The notes: generated by a model from the letters alone, not told the origin. A DNA stretch of 64,000 nucleotides from UBA2185 sp964564625 (GCA_964564625.1 CAZMBE010000010.1:21149-85148); one strand, 5' to 3'; numbered from the stretch's first letter, positions 27,701 through 37,155 are shown. Program-made: numbers and translations.

Positions 27701-28089
27701 TGAACGACAGCGATGTCCTCGCGTATATCGTTCTCGGCCGGCCATTCAAGAGCGGTGAAGAAAAAGACCAGCAGGATCTGCTCCTCAAAGCGGCGGGGGC
27801 GCTTCTTGCCCAGAGTCCGTCGTCCGGTTCCCTTCAGCGGCAGCTTAAGGACCGCCTGGGCATTGACACAATCGACCTGGAATCGACGACAATCGACGGT
27901 GTTTCCCAGTCCCTTGTCACCGTTGGAAAGTATCTTTCTCCGAATCTTTATGTCGCTTTCGGACAGTCGCTCTTCACGCGCGACTATTATATGCTCGCCC
28001 GGTACAGTTTCCTGAAGAACTGGTACATAGAAAGCAAAATGGGATTCCAGACCGGGGCGGATCTTTTCTATCGCATTGAATTTGATTGA
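24748..28089 (+). CDS. tamB: TamB-type inner-membrane-anchored translocation protein (DUF490)
   Basis: 1113 aa. One N-terminal membrane anchor (residues ~4-24) is followed by a very long beta-rich, AsmA-like repetitive region, and the C-terminal DUF490 domain with DVLAYIVLGRPF and the final strands SLVTVGKYLSPNLYVAFGQSLFTRDY. The long groove bridges the periplasm and is thought to conduct phospholipids to the outer membrane. It overlaps tamA by 4 bases (ATGA), which implies coupled translation and a complex of the two. Confidence 0.93.
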   Translation: MKTRVFLVMLLLVLVLVVGALSWLLGTTEGTRWIMERLFRALPVAVHTERISGTLANTLEIEGLRIDTPDLEVSIRSTSLSFLPFYLLLGSTVMKEVSFHEIIVTNKHPEAKQPIDMTWPRIPPSLTWFKGWIDEVHIDGLTYRSGTSEPFLVNSLRTAVDWQAGTLVLRNLNVQSSLGSLEGFIMAGFSRPSLTGNLSITPTNALAAQDSFTVSVKLVPADAPEQVAGSVVLTAASRTQERFRAEGSLGIARDRFIVRDIIVRETGRRGTVTATGEVLVSQPDPYVRLRLEANGIDLSGEFKFPALLSGTVNVQGNMHQYEGSFSLKQYSATPSWRDVQAAGTFAGDRSQVEIRDMNGRFLDGTFKGNIALLWEKDRRLSWDLKTVNMNPARLKADLQGRVNLNAAGFLRWSGMNLTEGDLKVKLIDSIFQHRVLSGVLDTQWHRDTLRVARCELHGRGLDFSIHGTPGEGLSYRFGISESSNILPVKGGPFTGNGVVRWDKGELTGMLESRFVSVFSRAHASWVWNDEGLNVRSEMRLEKGGIVEGSFASPQPVGLTVPEGGTFDITWNSLDLKLLKEKIPVSLDLQGRLGGAARGRLLKDAHFQTSAKVWVTNGRFSWKGDHGTIALAAERAEMDFSWEGAVISGRIGLTLKEHGNMEGTYEIPLPALFPLKMSPEGPLKIQARGEFREKGIFSALFPGVIQESRGLVQVQLAAAGIWENQDWSGAATLSGVSAKLPVTGLRLENGKAEVLWHQDRVRISSLQLRSGEGEIRGSADVWMKDWHVDRYEGRLVGEKFQAVYLPEIRIAINPDLRFTGTMTEMELTGDVMIHKAQIQQSEREGMVKASRDVVIVDRPRPKKAPSAFSLNTRVAVNLGEAFSVRAAGVDARLEGRVLVVVKNFDEPSLEGRISVAKGDFDRYGVKLDIHRGHLIFNGGPAETGQLDILAYRTVRDNYRNEDVHAGITITGPLHTPLIELYSRPAMNDSDVLAYIVLGRPFKSGEEKDQQDLLLKAAGALLAQSPSSGSLQRQLKDRLGIDTIDLESTTIDGVSQSLVTVGKYLSPNLYVAFGQSLFTRDYYMLARYSFLKNWYIESKMGFQTGADLFYRIEFD

Positions 28090-28474
28090 TCAGAAAAACC
28101 CGCATTTCCGCTTGTCCTTCCGGCTTTGCCGGACTTCATGAAACATATACATCACCGGATTAACAACAAATAAATACCCGCGGCTTATCACCAAAGACTC
28201 TTACATACATATAGAACCAGCCAATGAGGGGATGCCGGATATTGCACCGATTGTTGTCAACGAAATGTATGATAAAAATGATTTGACACACATGTTGAAC
28301 TTTCCTATATTTTTCTCTGTTACAAAGTAAATAGGACAGGCCTGAAATGGATTTGCGGAAGGTACAGAAATTAAAATGGCCCCTCCAGGAAATCACCCTG
28401 ATCGCAAAGCTTTCCGGAGCATAAGGGCCCTCATTCATTGATGATGTATCAGACGCAGAGGAGACAACCGGCTC
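28090..28474. other. intergenic region before the P-type ATPase
   Basis: Carries a strong promoter-like pair and a leader of about 160 bases. No gene seen. Confidence 0.5.
28283..28311 (+). promoter_or_regulatory. sigma70 promoter for the P-type ATPase
   Basis: TTGACA, 17 bases and TATATT, about 160 bases before the ATG. The same pair occurs at 41875. Confidence 0.55.
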
Positions 28475-31063
28475 ATGACCTCCCTCAAATGGTACCAACT
28501 GACTGCTGAAGACATAATCGAGAAGTTGCAGACATCCCCGGCGGGGCTTACTGCCGGGGAATCCGGAAAGCGCCTGGAGCATTACGGTCCGAATCGACTT
28601 CCGGAGGAGAAAGGGACCCACCCTGTCGTCATTTTTTTCAGGCAGTTCGCCAGTCCCCTGATCTACATTCTCATCATCGCTGCGATAGTCACCTTCATTC
28701 TCGAGGAATACAAGGACACCATCGTTATCACTGCCGTTCTTGTTCTCAACGCCGTGGTCGGCTTCACTCAGGAGTACAAGGCCGAGGAAAGCGTTATGGC
28801 CCTCAGGAAGATGGTTGTTCCCAGGGCCAGAATAATAAGGGACGGCTCGGAACGGGAAGTGAACAGCGACGAACTGGTTCCCGGCGATGTGGCCGTCCTT
28901 GCCTCGGGATCGAAAGTGCCGGCGGATATCCGCATCGTTTCGTCCCTGGAGTTGAAAATAGACGAATCCATGTTGACGGGTGAATCCCTTCCCGCCGAAA
29001 AGACATCACAGGCGATTTTGGAAGACAACCTGACGCCCGGAGATCAGCGCAACATGGCCTTCATGGGAAGCGTAGTCGTAAGCGGGCGGGCTCGTGGTTT
29101 CGTGGTGGAAACGGCCTCGAGGACCGTTTTGGGAGGAATAGCAAAAGACGTGCGGGGAGCACAAACCGCAAAAGCTCCGCTCCTGATCAAGTTTCACAGG
29201 TTCTCCAACAGAATCGGCATGTTGATTCTGGCAGCGAGCGTTACCCTCTTCGGCATTGGCATTCTCATCGGCATTCCCATGAAAACTATGTTCACCACAA
29301 TGGTGGCTGCCGCTGTCGCCACCATACCGGAAGGTTTGCCGATTGTATTGACCATCGCTCTTGCCGTCGGCGTCCAGAGAATGGCACGGAGAAACGCCAT
29401 CATTCGAAAGCTTCCTGCCGTGGAAACACTCGGGAGCACGACGGTCATCTGCACGGACAAGACAGGCACCCTCACGAAAAACGAAATGACGGTGAAAGTC
29501 GTCTATGACGGCGAGCATGTCTTCGACCTGACCGGAAGCGGTTATGATACGAAGGGCGAGATCCTTCACGAATGGGTTGTCGCAAAAGAGGAGGAGCGGC
29601 AGCAGTTGTTTATGTGCTTTCGAATCGGCCTTCTTTGCAACGAGTCCCTTCTCTACGAGGAAGACGGAGAGACAAAGGTAGACGGAGACCCGACGGAGGG
29701 GGCCCTCATTGTGTCGGCCATCAAGGCGGGGCTGCAACCGGAGAAGGAACGTTCTGTATATCGTCAGCTCGCACTGATTCCGTTCGAATCCGAGCGCGGC
29801 TACATGGCCACCCTTCACGCGCACGGTGAGGAGAGATACATTTTTGTCAAAGGAGCCCCCGAAAAAATTCTCGAACTCTGCACGACGTGTATGGCAAAGG
29901 ACAGTTTCAGTGCCGGGGAAATCCTCCGCACCTCCCATCTGTTTGCCACGGAAGGTATGAGAGTGCTGGCCATGGCGTATCGCAAAGCACCGAATCATCT
30001 CACTACCCTCTCTTATGGGGATGTGGAAGGCGACCTCGTCCTGGCCGGCATCCAGGGAATGATCGATCCCCCGAGGGAAGAGGTCGTTGAGGCAGTCAAG
30101 GGCTGCCGCCAGGCGGGAATCCGGGTCGTCATGATCACCGGTGATCACCCCACGACGGCATTTGCCATCGGCCGCAAAGTAGGAATCGCCAGGGAAAACG
30201 ATCGCGTTCTAACGGGCAGGGAGCTTATGGACATGAGCGATGAGGAACTTGGCAAGCTGATCCGGGAGGTTTCCGTATACGCGAGGGTGGCTCCGGAACA
30301 GAAACTGCGAATCGCCCGACAGATGATGGATCAGGGGGATATCGTCGCGATGACGGGCGATGGTGTAAACGACGCGCCCGCCCTCAAGGCCGCCCATATC
30401 GGCATCGCCATGGGAAAGAAGGGCACAGACGTTGCGAAAGAGGCCTCCGACATGGTCCTCCTCGACGACAATTTCACGACGATCTTTAAGGCCGTGGAGG
30501 ACGGCCGCGTCGTTTTTGAAAATATTCGAAAAGTCGTGTTCTTCCTGATTCCTACAGGTGTTGCGGCCATTGTTTCCATCATCGGCGCCCTGATTCTTGG
30601 TATCCCCATTCCTTACCTTGCCTCTCAGCTTCTCTGGATCAATCTGGTCACGAACGGCATTCAGGACATCGCCCTGGCCTTTGAACCCGGCGAGAAAAAT
30701 ATCCTAAAGAGGCCTCCCTTTTCACCTGCTGAGGGAGTCATGTCGCCTGTAATCGTGCAGAGGACAGTCATTGTGGGCCTGTTGATTTCCATCGGCATCG
30801 TCTGTAATTTCGCCCACGCCCTCGACAGTGGGCTGTCCCTGGAAAAAGCGAGGACCGTCGCCGTGACGACGATGGTCTTTTTCCAGTTCTTCCAGGCCTG
30901 GAACAGCCGATCCGAAACGGAATCCGTGTTCAAGATACCGTTCTTTTCCAATCCCTTCCTTTTCTTTGGTCTCCTGGCGGCTTTATTTGTCCACCTAGCC
31001 GCTATCTACATGCCCTCGCTGCAATGGCTCCTGCAGATGGAATCGTTGAGCGGAAGTGAGTGG
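28475..31063 (+). CDS. P2-type cation-transporting ATPase, cut at its 3' end by the gap
   Basis: 863 codons are readable, then the 100-N gap. The parts are: N-terminal cation ATPase domain (KLQTSPAGLTAGES), actuator loop with TGES at 168-171, phosphorylated Asp328 in DKTGTLT, the ATP-binding domain, GDGVND at 628-633 and the C-terminal membrane helices. The pattern fits the Ca2+/Mn2+ or Na+ P2 subgroup, but the M4 motif (ATIPEGLP) does not fix the ion. Compared with about 900 residues in the family, only the last few dozen residues are missing. Confidence 0.9.
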
Positions 31064-31163
31064 NNNNNNNNNNNNNNNNNNNNNNNNNNNNNNNNNNNNN
31101 NNNNNNNNNNNNNNNNNNNNNNNNNNNNNNNNNNNNNNNNNNNNNNNNNNNNNNNNNNNNNNN
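31064..31163. other. assembly gap of 100 N
   Basis: A run of exactly 100 N, the usual mark of a scaffold join of unknown real size. It removes the end of the ATPase gene and the start of the Fur-like gene. Confidence 0.99.
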
Positions 31164-31164
31164 A

Positions 31165-31491
31165 GGTCATCCCAGCGTTGAAGACATATATACACAGCTC
31201 CAGAGAGACTTCCCTGGGATCAGCGAAGCGACGGTGTATCGCAACATACTGCTCATCAAATCATTGGGGGAGGTTCTCGAGCTTGGTTTCGCAGGAGAAA
31301 GCACCCACTATGACGGCCGCAAACCGCATCCTCACCCCCATATAGTGTGCACCAAATGCAGGAAGATAATCGACCCTGATCTTGATAGCTTGAATGAAAT
31401 GATGAAGGAAATTAATGAAGAAAGCGGTTTTGAAATTCTGACATATCGCCTTGATTTTTTCGGCATATGTCCCGAATGCCGTGGCAAATGA
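31165..31491 (+). CDS. Fur/PerR-family regulator, 5' end lost in the gap
   Basis: About 108 C-terminal residues. GHPSVEDIYTQLQRDFPGISEATVYRNILLIKSLGEV is the DNA-binding half of the Fur family. HPHPHIVCTKCRKI and ICPECR supply two CxxC pairs for the structural zinc. The regulatory-metal His and Asp region is present. PerR (peroxide) is a fair guess because a catalase-peroxidase gene follows nearby. The start cannot be seen. Confidence 0.85.
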   Translation, partial: GHPSVEDIYTQLQRDFPGISEATVYRNILLIKSLGEVLELGFAGESTHYDGRKPHPHPHIVCTKCRKIIDPDLDSLNEMMKEINEESGFEILTYRLDFFGICPECRGK

Positions 31492-31848
31492 GAAAAGAAT
31501 TTTTTTTGATAATAATTGCAATTGATTATCATTTGTTTTTATATCGCAATTAAATATCAATCCTATTTAGAACGGCACAGGAAATAGAAACTGAAGCAGG
31601 GGATTGCATGGGCAGACACTCAGAAAATCCCCTGGTATAAGAAGAACAATATTGATTAAAAAAACATCAAGGAGGAAACAGTATAGAAAAGAACATGAGT
31701 GAAGTTTATCACGGTGACAAAGCGGCAATGGAGCGGAAACGGCCTTAACCTGTCAATTGATTGAGGTAAAGGAACCATCCGGCGTGAAAGGAAAGAAAGA
31801 GCAAGAAACCAGCATGATCATTGATTTACACAAACAAAGGAGGACGAT
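31492..31848. other. intergenic region between the Fur-like gene and mce
   Basis: Holds the palindrome and, at 31670-31748, a good AAGGAGG site followed not by ATG but by ATA and then a 17-codon frame from the ATG at 31695. That stretch may be the remains of a small gene. No intact gene seen. Confidence 0.4.
31507..31531. promoter_or_regulatory. Fur/PerR-box-like palindrome
   Basis: TGATAAT and ATTATCA in inverted repeat with an 11-base A/T-rich centre (AATTGCAATTG). It resembles Fur-family operators. It starts 16 bases after the stop of the Fur-like gene. Confidence 0.5.
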
Positions 31849-32253
31849 ATGAAGATAGTAAAAGTTGACCATATAGGAGTTGCAGTGAACAGCATTGACT
31901 CAGCCCTCAAATTTTTCAGGGATACCCTTGGTTTAAAACTCGAAGGAAGCGAAACCGTGGCCGAACAGAAAGTAACAACGGCCTTTCTCCCCGTGGGCGA
32001 TACGGAGGTGGAACTTTTGGAGTCCACGGCTCCGGACGGCCCTGTAGCAGGGTTTATCGAGAAAAGGGGTGAAGGTGTCCAGCACATCGCGTTTGTGGTG
32101 GACGATATTGAAGGGGCTCTAAAAGAGTTACAAGACAAAGGCATCCGCCTGATTGATAAAGTGCCCCGCATGGGAGCCGGCGGGAAGAAGATAGCCTTTA
32201 TCCATCCGAAGGAAACATACGGTGTTCTGGTTGAGCTTTGCCAGATGATATGA
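31849..32253 (+). CDS. mce: methylmalonyl-CoA epimerase (VOC fold)
   Basis: 134 aa, full length. The VOC metal ligands are His8 (VDHIGVAV), His79 (VQHIAFVV) and Glu129 (VLVELCQ). The enzyme interconverts (R)- and (S)-methylmalonyl-CoA in the propionate / branched-chain / odd-chain pathway. It is followed after 23 bases by a biotin carrier gene, as in methylmalonyl-CoA decarboxylase or propionyl-CoA carboxylase loci, but no mutase or carboxyltransferase gene adjoins. Confidence 0.92.
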   Translation: MKIVKVDHIGVAVNSIDSALKFFRDTLGLKLEGSETVAEQKVTTAFLPVGDTEVELLESTAPDGPVAGFIEKRGEGVQHIAFVVDDIEGALKELQDKGIRLIDKVPRMGAGGKKIAFIHPKETYGVLVELCQMI

Positions 32254-32276
32254 CAATGTGACATAAGACAGGTGCG

Positions 32277-32480
32277 GTGACAACTCCCATGCCCGGTCTT
32301 ATCGTTGACGTGACCTGTCAGGTCGGCGACAAGGTAAAAGCGGGTCAGCAGGTAGTGATCCTGGAGGCCATGAAGATACAGAATCCTCTCAACTCGGCGA
32401 TTGACGGAGAGGTGAAGGCTATCTTCGTGAAACAGGGTGACGCCGTCGCGATTGGTCAGGTGCTGGTTGACATCGGATAA
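32277..32480 (+). CDS. minimal biotin/lipoyl carrier protein
   Basis: 67 aa from a GTG. The biotinyl-lysine Lys33 is in ILEAMKIQNP, followed by GEVKAIFVKQGDAVAIGQVLVDIG. The usual N-terminal extension of acyl-CoA carboxylase carriers is absent; a stop lies 16 bases before the GTG, so this is the whole frame. It probably serves an acyl-CoA carboxylase or decarboxylase encoded elsewhere. Confidence 0.85.
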   Translation: MTTPMPGLIVDVTCQVGDKVKAGQQVVILEAMKIQNPLNSAIDGEVKAIFVKQGDAVAIGQVLVDIG

Positions 32481-32770
32481 TGTGAAAATGAAAAAGTATC
32501 AAAATTGACCGTAAAGTATTTTCTATGATATGTTACCGCTGACTCTCTAGCAGGTTTGAAAAAACGAACATGCGCTTCTGATTCCTTTTCTGAAGGATGA
32601 TCTCCAGGAATTTCACAGACAGGCAATCCAGCGGTTAACGTAATATTTCACAGCGGTCAAACTTAATCATAAAGAATATAGGTAAATTTAGAGTTATCAT
32701 TGAGCAAGCATAAACCACTATTTTCAGAGTGCCTGTTTTGCGCACAGAACACAAGAAAGGAGTAAACATT

Positions 32771-34966
32771 ATGACTGAAAACAGCAAGTGCCCGGTAACT
32801 GGTAGAATGAGCAAACAAGTGGCCGGTGGTGGCACGTCGAACCGCGACTGGTGGCCCAATCAGTTGAACCTCAGAATTCTCCACCAGCAAGATAAGAAAA
32901 GTAACCCGATGGGCGAGGACTTCAACTACGCCGAGGAGTTCAAGAAACTCGACCTTGAGGCCCTAAAGAAAGACCTCTATGCCCTGATGACCGACTCTCA
33001 GGACTGGTGGCCGGCCGACTACGGTCACTACGGGGGGCTCTTCATCCGGATGGCGTGGCACAGCGCCGGCACCTACCGCATGGGCGACGGCCGCGGGGGC
33101 GCAGGGACCGGCAATCAGCGCCTGGCGCCCCTCAACAGCTGGCCCGACAACGTGAACCTTGACAAGGCTCGCCGTCTGCTCTGGCCGATCAAGCAGAAGT
33201 ACGGCAAAAAGATTTCCTGGGCCGACCTGATGATCCTCGCCGGCAACTGCGCCCTGGAGTCGATGGGATTCAAGACCTTCGGCTTCGCCGGCGGTCGTGT
33301 GGACGTCTGGGAGCCGGAGGAGGACATTTATTGGGGCTCTGAGGACGAGTGGCTTGGCGACAATCGCTACTCCGGCGACAGGGATCTCGAGAATCCGCTT
33401 GCCGCCGTGCAGATGGGCCTCATCTACGTGAACCCGGAAGGGCCGAACGGCAACCCCGATCCGGTCGCCTCCGGCCGTGACGTTCGAGAAACCTTTGCGC
33501 GCATGGCCATGAACGACGAAGAGACTGTCGCCCTCGTCGCCGGCGGACACACCTTCGGCAAATGCCATGGCGCCGGCCCTGCAACCCATGTGGGTCCGTC
33601 ACCTGAGGGCGCCGGCATTGAGGAACAGGGACTCGGATGGAAGAGCAGCTTCGGCAACGGCAAAGGCGGCGATACAATCAGCAGCGGCATCGAGGGAGCC
33701 TGGAAGCCGAACCCGACCAAATGGGACGTGGGCTATCTGAGGATACTGTTCAAATACGAGTGGGAACTGGTCAAGAGTCCTGCCGGCGCGCATCAGTGGC
33801 TGGCCAAGGATGTCGCCGAAGCGGACATGATAGTGGATGCACATGATCCTTCCAAAAAGCACCGGCCGATGATGACCACGGCGGACCTTTCCCTCCGCTT
33901 TGACCCGATCTATGAGCCCATCGCGCGGCGTTACCTGAAGAACCCCAAGGAATTTGCCGACGCGTTTGCCCGGGCGTGGTTCAAGCTGACCCACCGCGAC
34001 ATGGGCCCCCGCTCGCGCTATCTCGGCCCGGAAGTTCCGGCGGAGGAACTGATCTGGCAAGACCCGGTGCCGGCAGTTAATCATGATCTGATCAACGCGC
34101 AGGACATCGCCTCCCTCAAGGCAAAGATCCTTGCATCGGGCCTGACGATATCGCAACTGGTCTCGACCGCCTGGGCTTCGGCGTCCACATTCCGCGGCTC
34201 CGACATGCGCGGCGGCGCCAACGGGGCACGCATCCGTCTTGCGCCGCAGAAGGATTGGGAAGTCAACCAGCCCGATCAACTGGAGAAAGCGCTTAAGACA
34301 CTGGAGCGAATCCAAAAAGAGTTCAACGACGGACAGTCCGGCGGGAAGAAGGTCTCCCTCGCCGACCTGATCGTCCTGGGCGGGTGCGCAGCCGTCGAGC
34401 AGGCGGCGAAGAATGCCGGTCACAAGGTCACGGTTCCCTTCACGCCGGGACGCACGGATGCGTCGCAAGCGCAGACCGATGCGGTCTCCTTCGCTGTCCT
34501 CGAGCCGAAGGCGGACGGGTTCCGTAACTACCTCAAGGCCAAGTACAGCGTATCGGCAGAGGAACTGCTGGTTGACCGGGCGCAATTGCTGACGCTTACC
34601 GCTCCTGAAATGACGGTTCTCGTGGGCGGTATGCGAGTCCTGAATGCCAACTTCGGACAGTCCCAGTACGGGCTCTTCACCAAGCAGCCGGAAACGCTCA
34701 CCAATGACTTCTTCGTGAATCTGCTCGACATGAGCACCACGTGGAAAGCTACCGCGGAAGACGATAACGTGTTCGAGGGGCGTGATCGCAAAACAGGCGA
34801 ACTCAAGTGGACCGGAACCCGTGTCGACCTCATCTTCGGTTCGAACTCCCAGCTTCGGGCCGTCGCGGAAGTCTATGGTTGCGCGGACTCCCAGGAGAAG
34901 TTCCTCCGCGACTTCGTAGCAGCGTGGGACAAAGTCATGAACCTTGACCGTTTCGACCTTGCCTGA
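32771..34966 (+). CDS. katG: catalase-peroxidase
   Basis: 731 aa from the ATG at 32771, with AAGGAG 9 bases upstream; an in-frame ATG at 32729 is less likely. The distal haem side Arg93, Trp96, His97 (RMAWHSAGTYR), Tyr219 of the Met-Tyr-Trp adduct and the proximal His260 (GGHTFGKCHG) are all present, and both domains are full length. It destroys H2O2 in the cytoplasm. The gene is visibly GC-rich against its neighbours, which suggests recent acquisition. It lies 1.3 kb from the Fur-like gene. Confidence 0.96.
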   Translation: MTENSKCPVTGRMSKQVAGGGTSNRDWWPNQLNLRILHQQDKKSNPMGEDFNYAEEFKKLDLEALKKDLYALMTDSQDWWPADYGHYGGLFIRMAWHSAGTYRMGDGRGGAGTGNQRLAPLNSWPDNVNLDKARRLLWPIKQKYGKKISWADLMILAGNCALESMGFKTFGFAGGRVDVWEPEEDIYWGSEDEWLGDNRYSGDRDLENPLAAVQMGLIYVNPEGPNGNPDPVASGRDVRETFARMAMNDEETVALVAGGHTFGKCHGAGPATHVGPSPEGAGIEEQGLGWKSSFGNGKGGDTISSGIEGAWKPNPTKWDVGYLRILFKYEWELVKSPAGAHQWLAKDVAEADMIVDAHDPSKKHRPMMTTADLSLRFDPIYEPIARRYLKNPKEFADAFARAWFKLTHRDMGPRSRYLGPEVPAEELIWQDPVPAVNHDLINAQDIASLKAKILASGLTISQLVSTAWASASTFRGSDMRGGANGARIRLAPQKDWEVNQPDQLEKALKTLERIQKEFNDGQSGGKKVSLADLIVLGGCAAVEQAAKNAGHKVTVPFTPGRTDASQAQTDAVSFAVLEPKADGFRNYLKAKYSVSAEELLVDRAQLLTLTAPEMTVLVGGMRVLNANFGQSQYGLFTKQPETLTNDFFVNLLDMSTTWKATAEDDNVFEGRDRKTGELKWTGTRVDLIFGSNSQLRAVAEVYGCADSQEKFLRDFVAAWDKVMNLDRFDLA

Positions 34967-35027
34967 TCGTAACATAAACGTCTTCGAGGGCTTCCGACAG
35001 GGCGGCGAAAAAACGGTCAGCGAACAT

Positions 35028-35066
35028 CCGGTTCCAGCGGACGGCTTACCGCCTCCGCTGAACCGG
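35028..35066 (+). terminator. long hairpin after katG
   Basis: CCGGTTC-C-AGCGGA pairs with TCCGCTGAACCGG: a 13-bp stem with one bulged C and a 12-base loop. No T-run follows. Confidence 0.45.
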
Positions 35067-35121
35067 AATGTTGTACATTTCATTTGTGAACCCATGCTAC
35101 GGTTAATCATAACAAACAGAA

Positions 35122-35148
35122 GGTTGCCCGCGATGAGGGCGGGCAACC
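35122..35148. terminator. perfect 10-bp GC-rich hairpin
   Basis: GGTTGCCCGC and GCGGGCAACC with a 7-base loop. It may act together with the preceding stem as a barrier to transcription. No T-run on the + strand. Confidence 0.4.
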
Positions 35149-35409
35149 GCCACCCATGAACCCCACCATGATTGATTGATGATGAGGTGAAAAATTTTAA
35201 TTCCTTCTTTCTTGAGAAGATCTGCCAGATGTCCGCATACACGTAACCCTTATTAAAGATTTCATTGACAGTCCTGTTGATTTTCATTAGTTTCTCACAA
35301 CGTCTGTTGCTTGCTTTCATGACGGCCCTCAATTCGCGTATCCGTAGGCATCGTCTTAGATTCCCTGATATGAAGGTAATGAAAGGTTCGTCGGCAAATC
35401 AGCAGAAAC

Positions 35410-37155
35410 ATGAAATACCGTGTATCACTATGGGGCATGACGATGAAAGAAGAAATGAAGACCAAGCAGCAACTCATTGCTGAGTTAGCCGCATTGCATC
35501 ATAGAATTGAAGAGCTGGAGCGATTAGAGGCCGAGCGCAGAAAGACAGAAACATCCCTATGGAAAAGTGAAAAAAAATACCGGACTCTGATTGAATCCAC
35601 ATTGGACTTTGTCTTTGCAGTCGATCGGAAAGGCATGTTCACGTATATAAACCCACGCTTTGAGCTGGTTACGGGACGAAGCGCTTCTGAATTGATTGGC
35701 CGGCCGTTCACCACGGTTATTCCCCCTGAATCCGCGGAAACAGCCATTACACAATTTAAGCGAGGAGTTAAAGGCGAGAAAGGCGTCCCTTACGAAATTG
35801 AAATTATCCATAAAAGCGGCAGCAGGATTCCTGTGGAATTTAATGTAACCACCCTGCGTGATGACAACAATCAGCCCATCGGCCGATATGGAATCGGACG
35901 TGATACTACCGAACGAAAGCGAGCAGAGTCGGCGCTCAAGGAGAGCGAAGACACGCTCCGGAGCATTGTCCATGGTTCCCCCATATCCACCTTTATGATC
36001 GGAAAAGACCACAGGGTAATTCACTGGAACCGCGCGTTGGAAGAACTAAGCCAGATCAGGGCTCAAGAGGTGGTTGGCACCCGCGATCAATGGAGGGCCT
36101 TTTATCGGGAGGAACGGCCTTGCATGGCAGATATCCTGGTCGATGAAGATTTTGATAAAATTTCTGAGTGGTATGGGGAAAAGTACAAAAAATCGGGTTT
36201 GCTGGAAGAAGCGTATGAGGCACTAGATTTTTTCCCGGATCTTGGAAACGGAGGGAAATGGCTTCGATTTACGTCAGCCGCCATTCGGGACACAAAAGGA
36301 AATCTGATTGGCGCGGTAGAAACCCTTGAAGACATGACAGACCGCAAGAAAGCAGAACAAGAACTCATCGAAAGCGAGGAAAAGTATCGTCTGGTTGTGG
36401 AAAATGCGGGAGAATCGATTTTTGTTGCCCAGGACGGAATAATCAAATTTGTCAATCGTGCAACACTGGACATTATGGGATATCCTGAAGAAATAATAGC
36501 TTCACAACCTTTTATAGAGTTTATTTACCCTGATGATCGCGACATGGTATTCGAACGCCACATGAAAAGGATGCGAGGTGAAGATACTATTCCTATCTAT
36601 TCGTTTAGGGTCGTCGCGAAGGATGGAACCGTGAAATGGGTGGAGATCCATGCGGCCCTCATTTCATGGAAGGGGAAACCGGCTACGCTCAATTTTATCA
36701 GTGATGTTACGGAGCGTAAACGCACAGATGAAATGCTGCGACAATCTGTTTCCCTTCTTTCCGCTACCTTGGAATCCACCAATGACGGTATTCTCGTCGT
36801 TGGTAAAGATGCTCATGTGTTAAGCGTGAATAATAAATTCCTGTCAATGTGGGGCATTCCTGAATCGCTGGCAACGTCGAGAGATGATACTGCATTATTG
36901 GCCTTTGTGATGGGTCAGATGAAAGATCCTGAAAGTTTTATTGAGAAAGTACACTATCTCTATTCTCGTCCGGAGGCAGAAAGTTTTGATCTGCTGGAGT
37001 TTGAAGACGGCCGAATATTTGAACGATACTCGCAACCGCAGAAAATGGGGGATGAGATTATTGGGAGGGTCTGGAGCTTTCGTGATGTAACTGAACGCAA
37101 GCGGGCGGAAGACGAGTTGAGGGAATCCCAGAGGCTGCTTTCTGAAATCATCTAA
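35410..37155 (+). CDS. multi-PAS sensor, first part of a split hybrid histidine kinase
   Basis: 581 codons, then TAA at 37153-37155. A coiled N-terminal helix (KTKQQLIAELAALHHRIEELERLEAERRKTE) is followed by four PAS/PAC units, each ending in a D(M/V/T)T(D/E)RK(K/R) motif. The frame continues past the stop with SEII-stop-FLPDATLVIDKNGKV, a typical run of the next PAS domain, so the stop interrupts one gene. Later starts at 35437 or 35446 are also possible. Alone it would be a PAS protein with no catalytic domain. Confidence 0.8.
   Translation: MKYRVSLWGMTMKEEMKTKQQLIAELAALHHRIEELERLEAERRKTETSLWKSEKKYRTLIESTLDFVFAVDRKGMFTYINPRFELVTGRSASELIGRPFTTVIPPESAETAITQFKRGVKGEKGVPYEIEIIHKSGSRIPVEFNVTTLRDDNNQPIGRYGIGRDTTERKRAESALKESEDTLRSIVHGSPISTFMIGKDHRVIHWNRALEELSQIRAQEVVGTRDQWRAFYREERPCMADILVDEDFDKISEWYGEKYKKSGLLEEAYEALDFFPDLGNGGKWLRFTSAAIRDTKGNLIGAVETLEDMTDRKKAEQELIESEEKYRLVVENAGESIFVAQDGIIKFVNRATLDIMGYPEEIIASQPFIEFIYPDDRDMVFERHMKRMRGEDTIPIYSFRVVAKDGTVKWVEIHAALISWKGKPATLNFISDVTERKRTDEMLRQSVSLLSATLESTNDGILVVGKDAHVLSVNNKFLSMWGIPESLATSRDDTALLAFVMGQMKDPESFIEKVHYLYSRPEAESFDLLEFEDGRIFERYSQPQKMGDEIIGRVWSFRDVTERKRAEDELRESQRLLSEII

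Larger units (their letters stand above)
34967..35409. other. intergenic region between katG and the kinase gene
   Basis: Holds the two hairpins described separately. Otherwise nothing convincing. Confidence 0.5.

Noticed and set aside
29006..30148. 380-codon ORF antisense to the P-type ATPase
   Set aside because: Shadow of a conserved gene with all motifs on the + strand.
33599..35332. 577-codon ORF antisense to katG
   Set aside because: It is the antisense of a GC-rich gene with clear coding on the + strand and has no domain; an effect of codon bias.
37153..37155. TAA as a recoded codon
   Set aside because: Only TGA (Sec) and TAG (Pyl) are known to be recoded this way; the codon is at an ordinary PAS residue.
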